Source: CAYWNA01 sp964459305
GTDB taxonomy: Bacteria > Planctomycetota > Planctomycetia > Pirellulales > Pirellulaceae
Assembly (NCBI GenBank): GCA_964459305.1
Contig: CAYWNA010000005.1
Location: 1-64,000 of the forward strand
DNA: 64,000 nt
Reading direction: 5' to 3'
The position numbers and the translations under genes are program-made. This document shows, one piece after another, positions 10,802-17,685 of the stretch (positions within the stretch are counted from its first letter, which is position 1; every line of letters starts with the position of its first letter). The notes under the pieces were generated by a model. The model saw only the letters and a program-made list of their open reading frames with translations, made no database searches and was not told where the DNA came from.

Positions 10802-12901
10802 TCAGTCATTCGCTCGCGGCCGTTTCGTCCTCCAATCGGGATTGTGGATCTTGTAGTCCTGGAAGGCATCGTACTCCGTGACGTCGATTTGCCCGTTCTT
10901 GCTTGCGTCGATGACTGGGACCAGCCACTCCCAGCCCGGTTTCCCTTTATTCCACTCGGCAGGCGAAATGAGGCCGTCACCGTCGGTATCGATCTCGGTG
11001 GGGAACGAAAGCCGCTTGTTCGTCCCGGCTTCGAGCTGCTTCGAATTCTTGGCCGGTTCGGTATTCACGCCCTCGGCGAATACGATGCTCTGAAGCTCCT
11101 TCAAGTGTCTTTTGCCAACTTCGCGAGGCGTCACGCCATGCTTCACGCAAAGGTACGCAGCCGCGCCAACCGCCACGCCGTTCTGGCCGCCGGTGTTCTG
11201 AATTCGCATCGACGAATGCGCGATGCGAGTGGCGCTGATGCATCGTCCTGCCATCAATAGGTTCGACACGTTTCGCGAGTAGAGGCAGCGCAGCGGGATG
11301 TCATAGAGTTTGCGATCTTTGAGTGAAACCTGATGATTGATCTCGACTACGAAATCGTGCTCTTTGGTCGGCACGTGCAGATCGAAGGGGTTTCCACCCT
11401 GGGCCACCTTGTCGTGCTTCACGGTATCATCCCAGCAGTCTGCTTGCGTCATGATGTAGTCGCCCATCAGTCGTCGTGACTCGCGTTTGCCGATAATGTA
11501 GTTCATTCGACGTAGCGCGAGATTCGTAGTGGGATCCCGTCTTCTTTCGGTAACGAAGGAACCCAGGGCGGCTCGAATCATGTAATCGCGGATTTCCTCG
11601 GCCTCCCAAAGCGTATCGCGGAAATGACCATATTCGAATTTCCATCCGCCATGTCTTGCGTTGTGCCCCTTCGAGATCGCCGTCGCCCAGGGAACATCAG
11701 GGAAATCGACCGGCTTGTCGGTCGGTTGTGCATACCATAGCAACGAACTGCCAAGAGTCATCTCGCTGGCCTCTGGTGGTGCCAACGATTCGTTGTGTTG
11801 ATCGCGACTCTCTTGGCCATAACGGAAATCGGCACCGGCATAGTAGCCAACCCATCCGTCACCGGTGCAATCGATGAAGACCGGCGCGTTGAAACGCAAT
11901 TGCCGGTTGGAACTAATGTTAAACGCGTCCACGCTCTTGATCTGGTCCCCTTCCTTCTCGGCGCGGAAGACGTGCCAGCCGCGGAACTGGGTGATATTGT
12001 CTTCCGTATCGATAACCGCCTGACGTCGATCCTCTGCTTCTTTGACAGCGAGCCAAAACTTAGGGTCCTTCACATCATGTCCATAATTTCCAGCGATCTC
12101 GGGCATGACCAGCCTCCCGGCAATTCCCCATTGGCCCGTGTGCACGCCGATCTCCGAGCTGTTGTTTCCGCCAAAGACAGGGCGGTTCTGCACGAGTGCC
12201 ACTTTGCAGCCTTGCCGAGAAGCCATGATCGCAGCCGAACAACCGGCAAGACCACCGCCCACCACGACCACTTCGAACTTGCCGGCGGACTTTGGCGGTT
12301 GTTGAAGCCCCAGCAGATCTTCACGCCAACGCCTCATTGCATCGCCCGCTTGCTGCTGCGGCTTGACGTTCGGATCCGCCGTGAAGTAGATCGCGTCGCA
12401 GCGCCCGTCAAAACCCGAAAGGTCCTGTAGTTCGATGCTCACTTGCTGCCCGCGAATCTCGACCGTACCGCCGTCTTGCCAGATCCATCTGCCGTCGCCC
12501 TTTGTCCCGAACGTGTCTTCGAGCGGCTTTCCGTTGATCAATACACGAAACTCTCCGGGTGCCCATTCCGGTTCGGCCACCCAATCCTTGGTACGGACCC
12601 AAGCGCGATAGCTGCCCTCGGCAGGAAAGGCGACAGTTGCCTTCGCGTTTGCGCACGGTTTTCCCAAACCGTGCGCCAGGAGATACGAGGAGCCCATCAC
12701 GTCGATGAATTGCTGGTCCACGACCCAGCCACCAAGTTCCGGAAAGCTCTCAACCTCGACCAGAAGAGATGTGGCTTCCGCACCCCTTGCCGTCTGCAGC
12801 GTCAATCCGAGCCCCAGCGAGAAGAGAATCGCCGCGGTTCTTAGAAACATCGGCACTGGGCCAGCAGCCTTCAGGCGGGATGATGATTCATCTCGTGTCA
12901 T
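10802..12901 (-). CDS. exported FAD-dependent oxidoreductase with C-terminal EF-hands (copy 2)
   Basis: A 699-residue paralogue of the protein at 5001-7427. Residues 18-41 form a signal peptide; MFLRTA at 12850 is an alternative start, as no strong ribosome site is seen. Residues 45-175 are the same beta-rich module (LVEVESFPELGGW, WVRTKDW, WQDGGTVEI). The FAD site VVVVGGGLAGCSAAI begins near 211 and GGNNSSEIGVH follows. Instead of a discoidin-like tail the C-terminus has two EF-hand loops: D638-T-D-G-D-G-L-I-S-P-A-E and one near 665 (DASKNGQIDVTE). These have canonical acidic positions for calcium. It lies 23 bases after the half-epimerase gene and is transcribed with propeller fusion 2. Role in oxidising a sugar is inferred from context. 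Confidence 0.85.
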   Translation of the reverse strand: MTRDESSSRLKAAGPVPMFLRTAAILFSLGLGLTLQTARGAEATSLLVEVESFPELGGWVVDQQFIDVMGSSYLLAHGLGKPCANAKATVAFPAEGSYRAWVRTKDWVAEPEWAPGEFRVLINGKPLEDTFGTKGDGRWIWQDGGTVEIRGQQVSIELQDLSGFDGRCDAIYFTADPNVKPQQQAGDAMRRWREDLLGLQQPPKSAGKFEVVVVGGGLAGCSAAIMASRQGCKVALVQNRPVFGGNNSSEIGVHTGQWGIAGRLVMPEIAGNYGHDVKDPKFWLAVKEAEDRRQAVIDTEDNITQFRGWHVFRAEKEGDQIKSVDAFNISSNRQLRFNAPVFIDCTGDGWVGYYAGADFRYGQESRDQHNESLAPPEASEMTLGSSLLWYAQPTDKPVDFPDVPWATAISKGHNARHGGWKFEYGHFRDTLWEAEEIRDYMIRAALGSFVTERRRDPTTNLALRRMNYIIGKRESRRLMGDYIMTQADCWDDTVKHDKVAQGGNPFDLHVPTKEHDFVVEINHQVSLKDRKLYDIPLRCLYSRNVSNLLMAGRCISATRIAHSSMRIQNTGGQNGVAVGAAAYLCVKHGVTPREVGKRHLKELQSIVFAEGVNTEPAKNSKQLEAGTNKRLSFPTEIDTDGDGLISPAEWNKGKPGWEWLVPVIDASKNGQIDVTEYDAFQDYKIHNPDWRTKRPRAND

Positions 12902-12924
12902 GTGTTGACTCTTGAGTGTGAGAA

Positions 12925-13410
12925 TCAGCGGGATGGGTGGACGGTGATACTGAAGCGATAGGTTTTCGATTTCTTGGGTTTCATTCGAATCAAGTAATCT
13001 TTCTCCTCAAGGGCCTCAGGGCTTTCTTGGAAGTCGTGATGGACGATTATTGGCTCGATGCAGGCGAAAGGGAAACCGGGTGGGGACCAGAGATTCGCGT
13101 TGGGGAAATCTCCCAAGTCGACCGTGACAAACGGTTTCTCACCCATTCTTGCCAAGCCAATCACTCGTGCCGGAGTATCCACCAGCAACAGGCCGCCATC
13201 AGGGACCCGGGCATCCTCGAAGCTCAACGTGGATTCCCCCTTCAGAAAAGGAATCTCCTTCGGCTGAATCAGACTACCCGTAATCTCGTTGCGGTCGGTC
13301 GTGAGTGTTTCCGAAAACCAGTATTCGAAGTCTTCGCGGCTATCCTTGTCCTTGATGGGAAAGGCAAAGCCAGGATGACGTCCCAGCGCAAAGGGAATTC
13401 CGCGCATCAT
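12925..13410 (-). CDS. C-terminal half of an aldose 1-epimerase-like (LacX-type) protein
   Basis: 161 residues matching only the second half of LacX/Slr1438-type aldose epimerases. IPFALGRHPGFAFPI equals the conserved G-x-HPxF strand, and LWSPPGFPFACIEP equals the conserved IWS-x-P-x-x-APFVCIEP segment. The family is normally about 290 residues, so the N-terminal half is missing. Even so, the gene looks translatable: its ATG overlaps the stop of propeller fusion 2 (ATGA), with AAAGGAG about 5 bases upstream inside that gene. It is therefore either a relic captured by the operon or a reduced domain. With half the catalytic cleft gone, mutarotase activity is doubtful. Confidence 0.6.
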   Translation of the reverse strand: MMRGIPFALGRHPGFAFPIKDKDSREDFEYWFSETLTTDRNEITGSLIQPKEIPFLKGESTLSFEDARVPDGGLLLVDTPARVIGLARMGEKPFVTVDLGDFPNANLWSPPGFPFACIEPIIVHHDFQESPEALEEKDYLIRMKPKKSKTYRFSITVHPSR

Positions 13411-16400
13411 GGCTGCTCCTTTCCAAAACAAACGACCTTACCGTTTTTCAGGGAGACAAAGAGCCGTTCGCACGCTGCGGCCATGCCGTCGAACACCGGA
13501 CTGCTTTCGAGTTCCCGCTCCGCAGTCTTTTGGCCCTCGTCCGTTGAGAAGACCCAAAGGCGTCCCGCCTTGTCGCCGGCGCGGGCCGCGTAGAGTTCTG
13601 CTGTGGTACCGTCGTCGGGCCAGCCGCCGACAAATAACGCGTTGCTGGCCAGCAGCATCGCACGGGCCTGGAACGGCACTTTCACCGTCCACTTGTGGTC
13701 AATGGGCGTTTTGGGGCGAGTTGCCTTCTGCGGATAGTCGGTCGCCGGACTCGTCTTCTCATCCGGCGAAAACGGCTGGTTTGCATCGGCGAAGAGCAGG
13801 CAACCGCGACTCGAAGGAGCCGCTCCCGAAGGAACGATGCCTGGTGACATGAACGTCTGAAGTCCGCATACCGCCCGTTCGTCGAATACGAGAAGCTGCC
13901 CGAAAGGAACTTGCAGATCGTGCTTGATGTACGAGAACGGGAAGTCGTACACGTCTCCGTAACCAAGGCGCCAGAAGGTCCGATAGAACCAGGTGGTGTC
14001 GGTCAACCCGGAGTTCGTCATCAGGTGGCGCCCGAGTCCTTCTTGCCGATTCAATTTCGTGTCGAATTTGATCTGTTGAAGGTAGATGTACTTTCCGTCG
14101 CTCACCAGGACGTCCGGGCGGGCGCCGGCCATCGTGAACGTCCGCGTCGGCGCTTCGTCGTGCGGGACGAAGACCCGTGTGTCGTACATCTTCTTCCCCT
14201 TGGCCGCGTCGATGCCATAAAGCCAGATTCCGCCGTCGAGATAGACCGAACGCCCCGCGGCGAAATAGGCGACTCCGTCCATGATCAGCACGTTGCCGTG
14301 GACCGGCCAGAGCGATTCGAGTTGGTTGTCGACCATCGTCCGCCGATCCTCTGAGGCGGCTCGAAATCTCCACACGAGTTTGCCGTCGACGGCACTCAAA
14401 CAATAGACCCATCCGTCGTTCGAGCCGAACAGGAGCGTACCGTTATGGAGTGTTGGCGGTGTGTCGACGCGACCGCCCGCAGTGAAGGTCCACAGTCGCG
14501 TGCCCGTCTTTGCGTCCAACGCCGCTATCCGGCGGCGGTCAACCGACGCAACAAACACCCTGCCACCGCCGGCCACGGGTGCCGTCAGTTTGCCGCCGAT
14601 TTTGGCGTCCCAGGTTTGCTCCAGCGAAATGGGAATCGATGCCGCTGTCGACCCGCTTCGCAGGATGTCGCCGCGGTACGTCGGCCACTCGTTCGTCATT
14701 TCTCCGGCCTTGCTGGAGACGCCGTAGGCGGGGCCTTGCTCCAACACGTCGCTCGATTTGCTCGGCGTGTTGCCGTGCGGCAGCAACGCCGTGAATCCGC
14801 GCAGGATCGCGCCTGCATAGCAACAGCACGCGTTGGGCGGCACATACGTCATACCGTTGCATGGCATGACACCGTACTGGCAGACACCCCGCACCCAATT
14901 GTTTCGCGAGTGCTGTTTGCCTGTCAGATCGAAGTACTCCATGCCTCGTTTGTCCGCGATGACAAACCGATGGGTCGCCTTGTTACGGTAACAGCGCGCG
15001 TGGTGACCCGGCGTCAGCAGCCCCGAGATGTCGATCTTGCGTTTTACCTCGCCGGTCTGCGGATCGCGTCCCTCGGTGGCGAAAATGCCAGACCAGACGA
15101 GACCGTCGGCCAGGAACACATCGGCAGGAGCGTGAAAATCCGGTGGCGACGGGCACGACCAGAGCGGCTTGCCTTGATGGAGGGACAGCGCCGTCAGTTT
15201 GCCGCGATCGCTCGCCAGCACGACCCCATCCTGCTCGCAGATCACAATCGTCGGAGCGAAAAAGCTTGCCTCGAAGATGGACCTCTTCTTCCTCGCGCGC
15301 TTCTTGACGGGTTTTCCGTTCGCCGGCTTCTTCGGCGGCGCGGTCTGCGGCTCCGACGAAGCGTGGTCGAACGTCCACATCTCGTTGCCGGTCTCGATGT
15401 TGACGCAGACGACCTCGGTGCCGCGCTGAAGAACCGCGCAATCAGCCGCCGCGGCGACGGTCATCGGCCGCAACTTCGCGGTGTCCGCCCCGCTCTTCTT
15501 CCAAAGCACTTGGCCCGTTTCGGCGGAAACAGCCATCAGCGACCGCGGGCTTCCGGCGGGCGGAACGCCACGGCGGGCGGCCTCGTCCGACTGTTCCTGC
15601 AGATCGCATGCCACGACCAATAGGACATCGCCGATCGCAAGGATTTCGTCAGCGCCCCGCGTCTCTTCGAGCACCTGAAGCGTCTCGCCACTGGCCGCAT
15701 CGAGAATCGAAACCGGGGCGTCGAGTCCGAGCGTTGCGAAGACCTTTCCACCGGCGGCCACCAACCGTCGCGGAAGTTGGGGCGGCCCGGAGCGGAACGG
15801 CCGAAGGTAGTTCGCCCAGGTTGGGATCGGCCGTTTCCAGAGCAGCACGCCGTTGAAGGCGTCGCGGGCAACGAGTTTCCAATCGGGCGGGAAGTTCATC
15901 AAACTCGGCGGCCCCTCGTCGATGATGTAGTAGATTCGTGGCCCGTCCGAGACAACCGCGCTAATGCTGGCCGTCACATCGTGGTGGCGCGCAATCGTCG
16001 GCCCGGCGAGCCACTGCAGCCGGCGAGGCGGGCCGACCAAAGCGTCCGCCGCCACCGCGTTGCCGTCCGACCCGTGCATGTAATGCGTCCAATGGTCGAT
16101 CTCCTGTGGCCGTGGCTTGCGGAACAGGGTTTCAGGTTTCAGGTTTCGGGTCTCAGGCGAGATCTTCAGCAGGACACCGCCTGGCGCCAACACCCGCATT
16201 ATCTCTTTATCCTGTATCCCGCATCCCGCATCCCGCATCACGAGCAGGTTCACCAGGTTGTTTACGAACGGCAGGACGTCGCCTGAAAAGTGTTCAACGG
16301 TGACTCGGTCTTCCAGCCCCGCGTCGGCGATCCGCTCACGGGCCTTGGCAACGTTGGCCGCGTCGCCGTCCATGCCGTGGACAACGTAACGGTCGTCCGC

Positions 16401-16577
16401 TTCCAGGCATACCGTAAGCGCTCCGTCACCACACCCAAGATGCAGGATAAATCCGCCCCGCACGTTGGTGACCTTGAGAATCTGTTCGGCAAGTTGCGTA
16501 GTTTCCGTAGCGGCGGTTGTTGCAGCGAACCCAATTGCTGCGATCGAGACAAGAAGCGTGATCGAGAGTTGTTTCAC
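13407..16577 (-). CDS. exported methyltransferase-fold / PQQ-type beta-propeller fusion (copy 2)
   Basis: A 1056-residue paralogue of the fusion at 7487-10690 with the same layout. Residues 1-23 are a signal peptide (MKQLSITLLVSIAAIGFAAT). Residues about 30-150 are a methyltransferase fold with motif I LHLGCGDGALTV, acidic HGMDGD and MRVLAPGGVLL. The propeller follows, with blades such as ALDAKTGTRLWTFTAGGRVD and SNDGWVYCLSAVDGKLVWRF. The methyltransferase-fold part carries two short heptamer-repeat insertions (16125-16157 and 16211-16240) absent from copy 1. It overlaps the half-epimerase gene by ATGA and follows the TIM-barrel gene after 83 bases. Likely periplasmic; ligand and cofactor unknown. 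Confidence 0.8.
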   Translation of the reverse strand: MKQLSITLLVSIAAIGFAATTAATETTQLAEQILKVTNVRGGFILHLGCGDGALTVCLEADDRYVVHGMDGDAANVAKARERIADAGLEDRVTVEHFSGDVLPFVNNLVNLLVMRDAGCGIQDKEIMRVLAPGGVLLKISPETRNLKPETLFRKPRPQEIDHWTHYMHGSDGNAVAADALVGPPRRLQWLAGPTIARHHDVTASISAVVSDGPRIYYIIDEGPPSLMNFPPDWKLVARDAFNGVLLWKRPIPTWANYLRPFRSGPPQLPRRLVAAGGKVFATLGLDAPVSILDAASGETLQVLEETRGADEILAIGDVLLVVACDLQEQSDEAARRGVPPAGSPRSLMAVSAETGQVLWKKSGADTAKLRPMTVAAAADCAVLQRGTEVVCVNIETGNEMWTFDHASSEPQTAPPKKPANGKPVKKRARKKRSIFEASFFAPTIVICEQDGVVLASDRGKLTALSLHQGKPLWSCPSPPDFHAPADVFLADGLVWSGIFATEGRDPQTGEVKRKIDISGLLTPGHHARCYRNKATHRFVIADKRGMEYFDLTGKQHSRNNWVRGVCQYGVMPCNGMTYVPPNACCCYAGAILRGFTALLPHGNTPSKSSDVLEQGPAYGVSSKAGEMTNEWPTYRGDILRSGSTAASIPISLEQTWDAKIGGKLTAPVAGGGRVFVASVDRRRIAALDAKTGTRLWTFTAGGRVDTPPTLHNGTLLFGSNDGWVYCLSAVDGKLVWRFRAASEDRRTMVDNQLESLWPVHGNVLIMDGVAYFAAGRSVYLDGGIWLYGIDAAKGKKMYDTRVFVPHDEAPTRTFTMAGARPDVLVSDGKYIYLQQIKFDTKLNRQEGLGRHLMTNSGLTDTTWFYRTFWRLGYGDVYDFPFSYIKHDLQVPFGQLLVFDERAVCGLQTFMSPGIVPSGAAPSSRGCLLFADANQPFSPDEKTSPATDYPQKATRPKTPIDHKWTVKVPFQARAMLLASNALFVGGWPDDGTTAELYAARAGDKAGRLWVFSTDEGQKTAERELESSPVFDGMAAACERLFVSLKNGKVVCFGKEQP
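16125..16157. repeat. in-frame heptamer repeat (TTTCAGG)n
   Basis: Words GTTTCAG-GTTTCAG-GTTTCGG-GTCTCAG repeat with period 7 inside the methyltransferase-fold region of the fusion gene. They encode the divergent stretch SPETRNLKPET on the minus strand, which has no counterpart in the paralogue. Confidence 0.6.
16211..16240. repeat. in-frame heptamer repeat (CCCGCAT)x3
   Basis: Three perfect copies of CCCGCAT in tandem, 21 bases so the frame is kept. They encode the DAGCGIQD insertion on the minus strand. The unit differs in sequence from the neighbouring TTTCAGG array 55 bases away but has the same period. Confidence 0.65.
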
Positions 16578-16660
16578 GTGATGCTCCTTTCCTTCAGTCC
16601 AGCCTCAGCGACCCGGCCGCGACTCCTACAGAACTCAAGGCAGCCAGTCCCAATAAGCCG

Positions 16661-17563
16661 TCAGTTCTTCGCCCCGACGGACTCCCGCCGGCACGATTTC
16701 AGATAGCTGCATGATTTGGCCATTGCTTCCACCATCTCATCCGGTGCCGGTTCGTGATGCATGAAGGGGTTCACCGGAAAGCGAAAATTGATCTTCGCCA
16801 GTGTGTCCAGCCATGGTCTGCAATCGGTCGGGCCAATCCCCGGCAATTGCCCTGTGCCGGGTGCATGTTGCCAGGCGTAGAAAAAGAACAACTGATCCCC
16901 ACAGATCTTGATCGCTTCTTCGACAGATTCCTTGTTTATCTGGATATGATAAGGAGCCAGGGCGATCCCCAGGCGAGGATGGCGATTCAGGTCGGTAAAT
17001 GCTTTGAGCGAATCCAAATAGTTCAGCAACGATTTGCCGCTGTGGTTTTCGAGCGCGACGTACGAATCATACTTTTCCGCCAGTTCCAGTTCGGGCTTCA
17101 GGGCGTCGAGGCGGTGTTTCATGCTCGCCGTCAGGTCTTCCGGATCCGTGAAGCCTCCGCTGCCGTGCACGGCGACTCCGCCGCCGGCCTTCCCAAGCAG
17201 TTCCGCGTAGCGCGGGTAACCTCCCCTGTAAACGGAGAAGGAATACAGCTCCAAGTTGTGTTTCGCAAGCAACTGCTTGAGCGCCTCCGGCCCGAGCCTA
17301 TCGAGAACATCATCCAGGTGAGGGCAGCCCGCATGGGCCGACCAGATGTCGATGGCGTCGAACCCGAGTTCGGCGATCCGTTGGACCGCCTGCTCGATCG
17401 GAAGCGAGGAAAACGCGATCGATGAACAAGACAACCGCATCTTCCATCCGGTCTGATCATCTGCACGGGCGCCCCGCATCAACGCATCGGCCCCCGTCAT
17501 TCCCACGAAAGCCGCCGAACCGAGACGAAGAAAACTCCTGCGCGAACACGTGCTGTCGGTCAT
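16661..17563 (-). CDS. Tat-exported sugar phosphate isomerase/epimerase-like TIM barrel
   Basis: A 300-residue protein of the xylose-isomerase-like/AP-endonuclease-2 TIM-barrel superfamily. The start at 17563 is preferred because GAGGAG is 6 bases before it; the in-frame ATG two codons earlier touches that motif. The N-terminus C-S-R-R-S-F-L-R-L-G is a twin-arginine signal. The barrel follows: ELGFDAIDIWS (strand 2), HNLELYSFSVYRGGYPRY, YVALENHSGK, LGIALAPYHI, FFFYAWQHAPG. The Glu and His residues in ALENH and APYH sit where this superfamily binds its metal. It lies between the DUF5703-type hydrolase and propeller fusion 2. Related barrel enzymes isomerise or cleave 3-keto sugars, which would suit neighbouring oxidoreductases; that role is inference. 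Confidence 0.8.
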   Translation of the reverse strand: MTDSTCSRRSFLRLGSAAFVGMTGADALMRGARADDQTGWKMRLSCSSIAFSSLPIEQAVQRIAELGFDAIDIWSAHAGCPHLDDVLDRLGPEALKQLLAKHNLELYSFSVYRGGYPRYAELLGKAGGGVAVHGSGGFTDPEDLTASMKHRLDALKPELELAEKYDSYVALENHSGKSLLNYLDSLKAFTDLNRHPRLGIALAPYHIQINKESVEEAIKICGDQLFFFYAWQHAPGTGQLPGIGPTDCRPWLDTLAKINFRFPVNPFMHHEPAPDEMVEAMAKSCSYLKSCRRESVGAKN

Positions 17564-17685
17564 GGTCATCTCCTCTGATAGAATTACGAGGCCAAAACGT
17601 TGGCCGCCGTCTATGCAAACTCATCCGCTTTGCCTCACCTTTGGTCAGTGGATCTCAATCTATAGATCGAGGCATCATTTGGATA

